In this document: positions 13,201-27,500 of the stretch, piece by piece
Position numbering within the stretch: position 1 is the stretch's first letter
Layout of the letters: every line of letters starts with the position of its first letter
Assembly (NCBI RefSeq): GCF_014898815.1
Contig: NW_026515516.1
Coordinates: 248,001 to 312,000, forward strand
From: Panonychus citri
Taxonomy: Eukaryota > Arthropoda > Arachnida > Trombidiformes > Tetranychidae
Reading direction: 5' to 3'
Length of the DNA: 64,000 bases
Translations under genes and position numbers: made by a program
Notes under the pieces: model-generated
Seen by the model: the letters and a program-made list of their open reading frames with translations, nothing else
Databases searched by the model: none
Told to the model about the DNA's origin: nothing

Positions 13201-15058
13201 AACTTTAAAATCAAATCATTGTTATTTTAAATGATACAATGTTCATGATGATTCCCTGAAAGCATCATCATCACCATGATAGTGTCTCCATACCACCACA
13301 CCCTGAAATCATTTTGACAATTTTCATCAAATTGAAAGACCCAAAAGGTTTACAATTGATTCAGTTGCATTCAGGAAATTGATCATAACATTGTTGCTGT
13401 TATCATATTGTTATTTTCACTCTTATAATGTATTATTATTATTTTTACTATCATTTTGACTCAAATGATATACACCAAGGGTCTGAATTTTTTCAGGGTG
13501 AAAAATGGTGATGAAACAATTGAAACTTTTCCATTCAATTTTTGATTGGACATTTAATCAATTGTTTCCAATCAAAAATTGGCTTAACTTTCCAACTGAG
13601 ATTGAAAATCTTTCTATTATTATAAGAATCGCTCTCAAGTTAATAAAAATTTCACCCAAAATTCAGGGGGAAAGTTCTGGTTTTTTCAATGAATATTTCA
13701 CTCAGTTGGTGAATATCAATTTACCGTTAACTTAAGGGAATAATCAATAAGTTAATCACAATTAATAAACTGTCATGTTCTTATAATAATTTGTTAATTT
13801 GTCTTTACTTTTATCCTGAAAAATGATCATGAACTGAATCAAGATTGATGAACTTTTTTGTCTTTCTCTCAAACTCTGACTTAATCCTTAATCATTTACA
13901 TCAGTCTGATTATCTAAGGAATCAAATCAATCAAGTTAAATGATGTTGTAAAAATTAATCAGCTCATTTCATTGTAAATTATTGATCCCAAAAGTTAACT
14001 ATATCAAGTTATTAGTTTTAAATGTGATTCTATTTGATTATTGATTATTGGTAATAGATTAACACCAAATTGATTAGCATCATTTCCGAGATGAGATTAT
14101 AAATATTTTTTTTATATCGGTCAACGATTAAGATGATTATGGTTACAATCAACTTACATGTTATGATTAATATATTGACTACAGTTATGATTATGTTGTC
14201 AAATCTAATTTGATTTAATTGTAATTCAATTATCTGATGTTACATTTTTTGAAACAATTTTCATGATGATTAGTTTTTATTGGCATAATTGTCAAGAATG
14301 ATGAATGATAATGTTAGTTGATTGATGTTGATAATATTTACTAAAAATGAAAACAATTAAGTGTTCATTTGTTTGGTTAAATTAATCGCCATGTTTATCA
14401 TTATTGAAACTTAAGAGATTATCATTAGATTAAGATGACCAACAGCTGATGGATTATGTTGATTTAAATGATTGACCATTCATCTCAGATTTATGTGTCC
14501 ACTTTGTGATGATTGATAAACTTTTTTTTTGTTGATATTTTTCGCAATTGAATCAAAGTTTCACCTCTTTTTTGTTTCACTTTTTTTTCAGAGGTCAACA
14601 CATGAATTATATTAACTGAACAGGGGTTGGGATGGTGGGTCAGTGGACATGTTGGACAATCTTATTTTCACTGGATAAATTAATCATCGCTACTAAAAGC
14701 TTAATAGACTAGAAATTTAATCATAGCCATCATCATGTTTAGTGGTCAAAATTAACTATTTGGATGTTCAAACCTTTTATTGTTATTTCATGTCCAGTTA
14801 CTACAACTACTTTTGTAGTAGCCAATAGCTTCATCCTCCTCATCATCATCATCATCACTCCCTGTGTCATTATCATCTCTAATCTTTCTGAACATCTTCA
14901 TTCCTCATCATTGTGTATACCAAAGCTTTTACCCTTGGACAAAAGAGCAAAAAAAAGGCTTGGTCATCAACACATACACATCATGTAATAAGAAAGGAAG
15001 ATCGGATGATAAGAACTGAACAAAATGGCTGAGAGAGTTTGTTGATTCAGAAATAAGG

Positions 15059-15111
<53 letters not shown>

Positions 15112-18100
15112 GTGAAGATAATGACGATGATGATGATGATGGAGGATAACAAGAGTTAACATGAATATTTGAGAAGCCATTAAGAAAGTGTTGAAAACAG
15201 GCAAAGATTATGTCAAACTTTTAGTTAGTACAAGCGTCTGTCTTTTAACAATAAAAAAAGCTTTTGATAAATGAAGTTCAGAGAATGATTATCATCATTA
15301 TCATCACCATCTTCTTGCATGGTATCATGATGATGAGTAAAAACAAAAAAGAGAGAGAGAGTAATAGGTTGGATGTAGACAAGGGGAAGAGGAAAAAAAG
15401 TAACATGATGCAAGAAAATGAAAGGAAATGAAGCAAAAATGCTGAAAGATTGAACTTCAGAGAGAAATTCAAAAGCTCAGAATCACGATAATAATAGGAT
15501 TTGGGTGCAGAGAGTAAGGAGAACAAAAAACTTTGTCAAAAAGTATAAAAAGTTTCGGTGGTAAGAAAATGTTAACGAATAACATTTGTAACCAATTCTA
15601 CTAAGTTGTTGATTGTTTCATATCCTCGAATACATAAAAAAAACAAAGTTTTAAACTCTATCTTATAAACATTGACACTCTCATCACCATGAGAATAATT
15701 TTGCAATAAAATAACAACAAATTCATGTTGAAACTTTTAAATACTCTGATTGGAAGTGTGAATATTTCTTGATAGTCATTGACATTTATAGTAGTGTAAA
15801 TATTATGATGATATTATCTTTTTCCTAATTTTAATTGTGATAATCAAATTAGCACTTGAAAAATAAATACAATCAAATTATAGTAAATACTTTCGTCTCT
15901 TGAATTATGTTATTTATTTCTGAAAAGCTCAAGTAATAATGAATACCCATGTAATTTATTGCATAATAATAATGATAATAATGCAAATTTAGATGCAAAC
16001 ACACAGAAAAACATATAAAAACATTAAACAAGGTAAAAATATTCAGTTTCATCATGAAAAAGCTCAGTAAATGATGATAACATTTCATGAGCAATCAAAT
16101 GTCTTACATCCCAAGTGAGATATATGATTTTTTTTACTACAAATTGTTGATATTTGGACAAAAAAGTTTAAAAACATTTGATTCTTAACATGATATTACT
16201 GTTCATGTGAGTTTCATGTTGGTTGTTATTTTTTGCTTATGTTTATTGTTTACACTTTTCCGTTATTTTTTGGCAAAAAACTCTTGGATTATGATAAAGT
16301 TCATGGTAAATTTCAATGAGATTTACTCATGAAAATCTGAATCTACAACTTGTATGAGCTTGTATCATACATATACAGAAAATACAATAATAACATTTTC
16401 GGATTTTGGTTATTGCATTAATGAGGTTACAACATTGCATTTGACATTTGATGGGAAAATGATGATTTTCTGGCTTCACCATTGATCATATTAATAATAA
16501 TAATGATGCTCAATCATAATAACAATAATAATACATTGTTGCTCATCTTCATCATTTCAATTCCATCCCCTGTCTATGTCTCAGTCTTTTTGTATAAAGT
16601 TCCCTTTTTCCCTGTTGTTTTTATTTAGCTTTCCTCTGAGTCTCAACGATTCTCCCTGTTGTTACAACTGAATAACATTCATTTCTGATTTTCATTCTGT
16701 TCTTAGGATTTTCTTATATACATTCATATGTATCTATCCTTTTCCCTGCCAACTGGTTATGTATTAAATATGAAACCAATCATCATGAATTATCATCGAA
16801 ATGTTCATTGATATTGAAAAGATATATTGAAGTTCATTCATTAACTTTAGATATCTAATAGTATAATGTATTAGTATCAATGAAACTTTTTTTTCCTATT
16901 TCCTAAGAAAAAGTTTGAAACTCAGATTGAAAATCATCAGGAAATTGTAATTTCTCATGTCAATTGTTCATATTTTTTTCCGTGGTGTCTGTGAGTTAAT
17001 TTTCTCATGTTTCATCATGATTCTTAATATTCATTAATCACATTTATTTAGTCTGATATTAATATGATATCATTCAGTTGTTTCCAAAACTTTCATTCTT
17101 CCTTACTCATCGTCAAGGTAACAAATTAACTTGTTTCATGAGCTACATGGAGTTAATTTCATCATAATGACTATTGAGATGATGCTGGTGATAATAATGA
17201 AAAGATTCAAGGTAAATGAGAAGCAAAAAATTCGGGTTCATGGTTACTCAGTTAATGGATTCACATCATTAGTTTGAAAACATGTAATTCCAACAATTTC
17301 AACAATTAACTTTGGATCAACATGATGCTGGTCAACAAAATGGTCAGAACTTTGCTTTTCTTTCCTCCATTTATTTTACCTTTCAGGATAAAATGAAAGC
17401 TAAACGATAAACTTTTTTGTTTGCTACTCTAATCTCAGGAAAAGAAATTGAAAAAAAATATTCAAATCTCATGGTAACGATAAATATCAATTTCTTCAGG
17501 TAGATTTATGATAATTTTCTGTTTTATCAACAATTCCAGGGAATGAACTTTATCATGAATCAAATCATCAAACCAAAATCACCATGTTCAGTGTCTATTG
17601 TAACAACTTTATTCATCATTTGAGTCAACATTAAATTTCAAAAAGTTCTGGTTCAATTCAGTTACTTCTAGATTTCAATTTTCATCATGGTGATTATCAT
17701 CTCTTCATTGATCATGTCAAAGACATTAAATTTCAAACCAAATTCATGTATTGTTTTGCCTAAAAGTTAATTACGATAATCAGTTAATTGTATCAACGAT
17801 CAATTTATCATTCATGATACTTGAACTTTTCTTGGCTCATCATGAAAGGATAAACAAATTTAACTTTAATACAATCAACTTCAAGTGTTTTCTTATGTTA
17901 ATGCTAATCAATTTGTCAATTTAGTTAATTAAACAAAACTTTAATTTAGTAAATTAAATTTGTTTTATTTATCAAATTTTCTTCCCAACAATCAACAAAT
18001 CAACTAAAATTTACTTTAAACTTCAGTTTAATTTTTGAATAAAACTTTTCTTGCACTCAAATCATTTAAATTGTTGCAATTTAGACATCTAAAATTAAGC

Positions 18101-21100
18101 AGTAACGAGTTGATAATTTAATTTGATTGAGTTATTAATAAGAAAAGTTAACTAATGTTTTAAAGTAATTAGAATCAAAAAGTCAATGGGTGATTAATTT
18201 TGATGAACAATCAGAATGATTTAAATTGTTCATATGCAATTATTATTGGCGATTGACCCCAATGACCTTGAAATTCAATAATTTTACTCGATACGATTCT
18301 GGTAAATCTTTTGGTCAAGAATTTAGTCAAAAGTATTTAATCACAATTAAGGAATGATGAATTGTACATGAATGTGTAACAGAAATCATATGTCTAGATG
18401 GAAACATTATTAATTGTGAACAATTAGTTAATGATGAGAAAATTTCTATTCATAGATAATCATTCAATGTATATAAATGTAATCATATTTCATTACATTT
18501 TCATCACTTAATCCTAGTTACTATTCAAGTCTTGTTCAGGAAATCATCATTTTCATCATGATCATCTTATGAAACTCTGAATCAAAATGAATGAAACATC
18601 ATGAAGATTGAGAGAGAAACAAATCAATAAAAAAAAAGAAATGAAAAAAAAATCAGAAAAAGAGAAAATTAAATGAATAAAAGAAATTCAATGTTTCATG
18701 GGAATATCATGGTAATAATATAAGTAGATATTTTCACCAACTACTCATGAATAAACTGATAATGATAACAACAATTTATCCTTCTGTCATCAACAATCAT
18801 CATCATCTTCATGATAATAAACAGTAATAATATTATCATCATCATCATCATCATGATAACATGCAAGAGGAAAAATAATATCAACAAGCATCCATGAGAT
18901 TTTTGTATTGAAACTTTTTCTCACCCTGATTTTTATTCAACATGGTGAAAACTGGTTAAGAGGAAGTGGGAAAATATTTCTTGAATTTGATAATATCTCT
19001 TGTAAATGGAAATTTGTTTTATCTATTTCATTTTTCCATCATCTCATGAAATCATGAAAAAAGATTAACAAAAAGTGGGAAAGTTCATTTTGCTCAATCA
19101 AAGTTCTGGTTCTGAATAAACAACATCAACAACAATAACATGAAAATGGATTCAGATCAGGATGCAAATACTTTTGGTAGTAAAGGTAAAATGTTGTATG
19201 AATAAATTTCACCAGGATTTATTTCCCTCATCAGAATTTCAACTTTCTCATATATTCTCATGGTAAAAACATGATACCATGAGCATTTAAATATCAACAA
19301 TAATCAATTTAAATTGTTATAATTTACAGTTTAATGAGCTTTATGTTTAAAGCAAATATTGTTTACTGGTTCATCAAGTTTCAATTCATGATGATAATTA
19401 TTTCATATTTTTCCTCATCTCGTTTCATGGTAATACTATTCATCCTTACTTTATGTTTATTCAATTCAATCATTATCAAAATCATTATTTTATCGTTAAT
19501 GGTGATTAGTTGAATTGTTCAATGTTTTGTAGATGATTAAAGATTCATTTGAAATTGCTCATGGTCAATCAATTTTTACGTTTTTTCCCCTGAAAAAAAT
19601 ATTAAAAAATATCAGTGAAAAAAAATAGTAAATCAATTCCCAATTGTGATCTGATCGTATTGATTTCCCTTGTAACTAAATCACCAGAATTTGAAACTTT
19701 CCAATTCTGGAGGAAAGTTTTTTGTTTGTTCCACTTCATGATTCAAATGGCTGATAAATGATTTCATGATAATGTCAAAGTTATCAATGTTTATTGAATA
19801 ACATGATAACTTTACAAATGAAAAAAGGGTGAAAACCGATTGGTAATAAAGGTAAAAGGTAATATGAGTAATTTTATTACCATTTCAATGGTTAACCTGA
19901 GCTCGGGAAAGAAAATCGATAAGTTTGAAAATTGGACGAAAAAGAAAACAAGAAAATACTTTGGAACTTTTTTTTATCAAATTTTTCTATTTTTAAATTG
20001 TTCTCATTAAAAATTGGAACTTGTGTGATTTAATTGATCTTCATGTAGCATGTTAATCGTTGAAAGATGGTCAGGGTAAGATTTTAATGAATTTCCATCG
20101 TGAGTTTAAAAAGAGAGAAGGAAAGAAAAAAGTTCGCCGATAATGAGAATGAATTTTCTGTGGAAAGAAAATGAAAAGATAAACATTTTGCACGAAAGGA
20201 TTTTATGATTGATCTTTTGGTGATGAAGATGAAGATATAAACCTTCATCATTAATCTTTTATCATGATATACATCATGAGGAATATTTATCTGAGTCAAT
20301 GGAAATTATTGAATAAAGTTACAAAAAGAAAGGATTTTCTTTTCAAGGAAATTTGAATTGTTCAGGATTCTAAGGAATCAGAATTTTTTTTCTATTCAAT
20401 TCAAGTGAATCAATTGAAACTGAACCAAAGTGTGAACAATGTGATAGAGGGAGAGTGAGACTAGAGAGAGAGAGAGAGAGAGAGATCCAGGGTGAGATGA
20501 AAAAAGATAACGAAATGAAAGTGAAATATCATTTGGAAACAAGTTGTTGAATTATCGTTGGATAAATTTTCCTGTGAACTTTTATCATGAGAAAATTGGA
20601 AATTGAAAATTGATATTGTATCTTGATAACATTGTAAATGGTGTTCAGGGAGAGGTAAAAAAAGGTGATAGGAATTTGTCAATTTCTATCTGAGTGGTAA
20701 AATTATTCCACCCATGATAATGGGGAGAGGAAAAACTAAACCAAATTTCTTCACACCTTTTAACATGGTAACCATGTGAATCTCAACACTATTATTATTA
20801 TATTGAAATTCTGAAATTATGAAAGTGAATCGAGTCTTTTTTTTCATCCAATTGTTACCTGACATTTTTGTTTTCATGGTGAGTAAATTTATCTCTATAA
20901 GGTAAACTCAAAGCTCTGAGCGAATCTGGATCAATTACTTTGATAATCTTGAGATAAACAGCAAGAAATCAGATTACTAGGAATGTTGGTAAGTTGAAAT
21001 TCTGTTTGAAATGAGATAAAAATTCATTCAGGGAGAGAAATAATTGTAACATGAAGCAAAAAATAAATAGACGAAATAATATCAACATTAGATGGAGAGA

Positions 21101-21462
21101 AAAAAAAATTCTCAATGAACTTTTTTTTTCTCTTTTCTTTCCTCCTTCTAATCATCATCAACATCATGATTATTGTTATCATTAGTTTCTCTTTACTTTC
21201 AGTTTCATGATAACATGGAAAAGAAGAAGATAAATCTCTGAGCTGAACGGGGGGAAAAAGATTCTGGGTTGAACCTTGATTAGCATGATAATAGTTTCAT
21301 AATCTTATGGAACTAAAGTTTCCATCTGACTTTCAATTAGTCGAGAAAATTAATCACAATAAAGATTAGAATGATAATCATGAAAGATGTGCAATAATAC
21401 ATGATGATGATGGAAGATGAAGTGTGGGTGTGGCTGAGAGAGATAATTAGAAATATACTCAT

Positions 21463-21533
<71 letters not shown>

Positions 21534-24500
21534 TGATGAAATGTTCAAATTCAGTGAAATATATTGTTTCAGATTCCAATGAGTTGATTGTTTGTTAATC
21601 GCTAAAAGTTCAGTATCTTTAACTGATTCTATTACAAGTTAGTTAATCATGACGATTCATGATATTGTTCAGGTTACCAAAAGTAAAAGTTTCCAAGGTT
21701 TCAACTTGTAGATGAATTTGATTAACAATTGAACAATTTAAATCTCAACTTGTCATTGATTTTCAATTGATAAATCAATAAGATTTTGCTTTCATTTAGC
21801 CAACAATTTGAGCTAAAATTGCAATAATGAAATTTAATCAACAAGATATGAAACTATCGGTTACAGTTTGAGAAAATCTAATTGTAATCTTATCATGATC
21901 AAGAATTTACAATTAGATTTCCATTAAAAATCTAACAGTTTGATTAAAGATTTGAAACTATTTGTTGATGATAAAATCACGATTCTTTTTAACTCATTCA
22001 TGATCATTATCCGTTAAACATTTCACTGAATTTAGATTGAGAATTTTTTTTCATCATTACTACTTCTTATAAACATGGTATAAAATGAAACAAAAGGTAT
22101 TCATGATCACCCAGAGTATCATCATGATACTATTGTTGATGATTCTGAAGCCCAATGAATTTGATGGGAAAAAACCTAAAAGGATAATTGAGTTTTTCTG
22201 TTGATCTTATTCATTGTGTTTATCACTTTGTTTACCTTTTAAACAACAAATGCTATTGTAATATCCTAGGATATTTATCATCATGTTATTTACCATGTAA
22301 AATGTTGTTGAGTCAATGAAACTTTGTTTAATTCAATTAACTTTAGTTTTATTATCATCAAGTTTCATCAATGAATAATTTTCAAACTTCTCGGATTCAT
22401 TGATAGTCTAATTTCAAGATTGATTTCAATTAACTTTTTTTTTCATCTCTCTTTCAATTCAGTTTACAATTTTTACTGAAATTGACACTTGAATTTTACT
22501 CCATCATGAATTCATAATTTACCATGAAAATTACTCATGGTGAACTTTTTTTTCTAATTCTATAGAATGTGATAATTAGAATCTAAGAAAAATTGAGTTT
22601 CTTTCATACATGATAACCTTTCAGCAGAAAATATTATTATTATTATTAGTAACAGATGAAGATTCTGAAACTCTGAACTGAGAATTTACTGAAAAATGAA
22701 AATCTCTTACTGGTGAATTAATTATCTCTCTTTTCAGTAAATTCTGAGATTATTCAGAGGTCACGATGAACAGTTTTACCCTTTACAACCTTTCGAAATT
22801 ACCATTGTTATATAACTTTTTTTTCGAGTCTCAAAAAGGGTCAAAAGTTTTCGAAATTCCGAAATCAATTCAGTTCGATTTTCATAACCATTCATAATCA
22901 TCGAACAATATAATTGGTTAACAATTGAATAGACTAAAGGTCAGTATCTTTTATGTACTCTTTCAATTGTTCTTTTTTTTCGATACTAACAAATTCGAGG
23001 AAGAGGAAAATCTTTTCGTTTAAGGATTAGAACCGTTTAGTCTCGAGTTAAGAAACTTTCGTTTTTCTTTTTTTCGTCTCAGACTTGTAATCCCGATTTT
23101 CTCATTTCCGGAAGGAAAAGAGATGAAAATCCGGAAACGATTGTCTCTGTTTCTATTTTTTAGCCTCTTCTTTCATGCTGTTATCCATACAGATAGAGTA
23201 TAATATCAAATGAGTATTAATATCGTCATCATGATAGACTCAAGGGAGAAGAGAAAGTTGATATCAACTCTGAAAATGAATCATGATGCCCAAAAGAAAG
23301 GAATAGAAAAAGGTTAATGATGTTCAGATGCTTCGAAAAAAAAGTTCATCATTAAGATGTTGATAAGAATTGTGATTACAACAATCATCATGCAGAAAAA
23401 AAAATCTTACAATTAAGTCATGAGAAAAATAGATCGAAAAAGTGATCAAAATGTGAGAGTGGACGCAAAGAGAAAGTAAAAGAGTAGAATCAAATTTCAA
23501 TGGAAGTTGACAAAGTTCTGAGAGAGTGAGAGATAGTTTCGCTCTTAAATTGCTTGAGCGACTTTTCTGACAGTCACAAGTGGAAATTTTCATGGTATCG
23601 TGAATTTTTCACCATCAGTCATTCATTTGGCTACTTATTCATTCAGATAATGCAAATTACATATTCGAGTAACTTTTTTTTCTCCCTGAATTTAGTCTTA
23701 CCTCATTCTTATTGAGCAAAGAAAAAGCAACAACAATATACTAGTTAAATGTCTACATGAGTGTCATGATGATGATCATGATAAGGGACAGAAAAAAAGA
23801 TTCATCTAACAACATGAATGGAGACAGTGACTCTACCATTCACTTTTCACCCAATAATTTAGCCCTCATGTCAAATATTTATGACAATTTTGTATCAAAA
23901 TGTCAATCAGATAGATACACACTCATGTAGGTAACTGAGTCTTACACAGATACATGAATATCTTTCATATAAATATGAGCATATTTTACTCATAGAAAAA
24001 TTCATTTTCTCATGAAAAAAGTTTTCACTTTTTTTTCCTCCATCAGGTTGACATGAAAATGGAAAGACAGTTATGAAAAAACTTCTCTCTTTCTCTCCCA
24101 TTCTTTTTCCACCGGAGGGAAAATTACATACCTCTTACCTCAGGCTCTGAATGGAAAAACTTTTCCTTTCTCTTATTTCACTTTCCAAAGGTTCTAATAA
24201 AAAGATTGTTCCATTTACTTAGAATGTCAATAAAAAAAAAGTTCTTTTCTCTTTTATTCCAAAAATTATCCACCCCTTCAATCCTTGAATACTTTTTCCA
24301 TCCCTCTTTCCTCATGCTTGGCTGAATAGTTCAATATATAAATAACTGATCCAGGTAAGATCAAGACTGGAAAAACTAGTGAAAGAAACAAAAAATAGTT
24401 CAATTCAACATTTCATCGGAACCTGAACAATGAACATGGTCAACACAGAAAAGAATCTCAATTTAACCTTTAGGTAACTTTTGAACCTCTCACAATGTCC

Positions 24501-27500
24501 AATGTCATATTTATCTCTCTGTTATCATTTAGACGATGGTCAATTGTTACTAATCAGAATCACGATTGATTATAAGATCATGTTGGACTTTTATCTCCTT
24601 TTTTATTTTGAATCATTTCTCATTATCTTGCGCTTTTATATATAGCAACTGGACAAACTTATTGTTCAGACTCATCATGAAATCCTCAGGTGATAATCAT
24701 TCACTAGGGCAGAGTAACTAATAGAAAAAAGTTCCTTAATGAAGTTTATTTGATTTGGAGATTGATTTTCTTTTTCTTTCTACCATTTCTGTGTCTCTTT
24801 ATTTCCTAGAATGAATTCAAGGCTCATGATGATGGGATAACCATGTTAATCTTTGGGAATTTAATTCCTTGTTCAAGGTTGGAATCAGAACTTTTTTTTT
24901 CTTCAAGAGATGAAAAAAATTCTGATGTTTTTTTAATGTGATGAAATTTTTTTTCTTCCTTTCTCACTATTTTTCCAAATATAACCAAATGAATTGATGA
25001 ATAGGTAATGAACTTTTCTCTATCATTCGCTGGGTGTGTCTGTGAGAGTTGTAATTGAAATTGAGATTGAATTCAGAGAGAGACAGAGACAGAGATGAAT
25101 CAAAACTTTCTCCTAGTTCCATGTCGTCTATTCAAGTTTAACATGAAACTTGATTAAGTTATATAATTCAGATTGGAATTGAAATTACATGTGTATCTCC
25201 TGAATAGTTTCATGGTAAAACTTGATGTGAAATTTGATTTTCTGTCTACCCACAGTTAATCAATAGACTAAGCAACAAGATGAACATTTGACACACACTC
25301 ACTTTTATCCTTTGATTCAAAAGTGTGTTAAATCAGAATTGATAATTGTTATGGATTCAAGTTGATTCAATTGATTAAATGGGTCACTAATCAAATTAAC
25401 ATGGAGATTTTTTCATCCCTTTAACCTTTAAGGTTAACATGATAATTTCAATTCAATCAGGTTATTGTATCTTCAGTTTTTCATGTTAAACTTATCATGA
25501 TAATGGGATAATCTGAATAATCACCAAGAAATAGGCGGAAAGTGGGGGATCATGATGATGATGATAGTGGTGGTAAACTATTAATTCAGCTTGTATATAA
25601 TTCATCTTGATCATTCAATATCATGGTGTAAACAATTGAATGTCAATACAATGTAAACAAGAATTACAATAAAGTTATTGTTAACCCAAACTCGGTGGGT
25701 CAAAGGAAGAGGGATGAGAAACCACCACAGTTTAGATGGTTCAATGAATGGAAAACCAATTGAATGAATTTAGGTAAAAATATTCATAAAGTTACAAAGG
25801 GAAGATGAAAAAGATTTTTTAAAAAAAGTTCGACGAAGGAAAAAAAAGTTCCAAGAGAAATGAACAAATATTCCTGATGCATTTTGATTGATTGTTGTTT
25901 GATTATAGTTGAAAATTTTTTCTCCATCATCATGACGATAACATGAACGATCTAATAATGAAGATAAGACTGATGATGATCAATAATCATTAAAAATATG
26001 ATGTTGATTGATCGAAAGCAACAGTAGATATTCAATTGAATTGGAAGAGAAAAAAGTTCTAATGATCATGGAATCGATTCTGAATTTCTTTATATTCATC
26101 GTTATTTTTAGCTATTCGATTGTAGCATCTAATTAATGAGTTTAAATTAACTTTTCGAAAGAGGAAAGTTCAATTTCGACATTGCTATTATTCAACTTTA
26201 TCTTTCGTCCCATAATCTTATTCATGATGATTCTCAGAGCGTCATCATGAAAGGTCAAGAAAGATTCAAACTATGACAAGTATAAAGTTAAAGGGATAAA
26301 TATTAGAATCATAAAGTTAGGTGATATTATTTTCTGATGGAAACTTTTAATCATCATGATAATTGAATAAACTGATGAAAACTTTCACCCTGAATCTTTT
26401 TTCATGGTGTTTACAGGTTATTGTTAATATTTGTTTGCTACTCTGAGTTTCATTGATTCAAAGCTTATCAACTATCATTATCTGGGTGAAATTGAGTATT
26501 CTTATGGTGAATAATACACATTTTTAATGAGTTCAATGGGAAGGAAAAATATTCAGTAGTTTCATCTGACTGAACTTTTATCTTTAGGTTCATTGTATCA
26601 AGCAAATGATTATATTGTATTGTGAGGTTGTTGGTTGATTAATGATTAGTCAAGTGTATGATATTATCAGAGTTTAGAGTTTCAAGAATCAGCAGGGAAA
26701 AAAGTTCATTTCCATTCATCAGATGGGAAGAAAGCCTCAAAATATTTCAACAATTATCATCAACATATTGTTTCAATCATGATAATTATCATCATTAACA
26801 GGATGACAATAATTAATATTATCAACTCAATCAAATGTTGATAAGTATCAACATTGCAAATACTATTTTCCCCATAAGGATAAAGTTCATCAAAAACTCT
26901 GAATCATCAAGAACTCTGTGAATAAGTTGATTTTTATCAATTTTAAATCATCTTCTCAGACATGGTGTGTATTAATATAAGATGGTTATAATGAGGATGA
27001 GGAAGATAAGTCTTCCTTTACCCACTGATAAACTTCCTGTCACATGAAGTTTTCATCTTCCTGATGAACCCACTCTTCAGTGAGCACCATTAGTTTACTG
27101 GAAATAAAAAAAAGAGAGAAAATTATGCTAACATGATGATAATGATGATGAGCAAAATCATCATGTAAACTCTGGAAATACAGTATCTTGCACAAAAAGT
27201 GACAGTAGCGTTTATCGTCCTAATTTGAAAACGAGTCGAAGTTATGATCTGATTTTTCTCAGATAGATTGATTAGTAACTAATGCACATACGAAAAAAAT
27301 TTCGTGAAATTATCATGATCTCTTGAAAAGTTATATAATTTTATTTTCACTGAAATCGAACTTTTCCAAACAAAGTCAGCTTTTTTGAGCATTCGAATCT
27401 GAATAAAATGAGAACCATAAGAGTTACAATAATGAGCGAATTATAAATTTTGTTGAGCTTCGCTCATAGATAATGAAAATTCTTTGAAAAATTCAAAAAA

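Noticed and set aside
14929..15204. Ser-Leu-rich minus-strand frames
   Set aside because: Translation of a GA microsatellite, not a gene.
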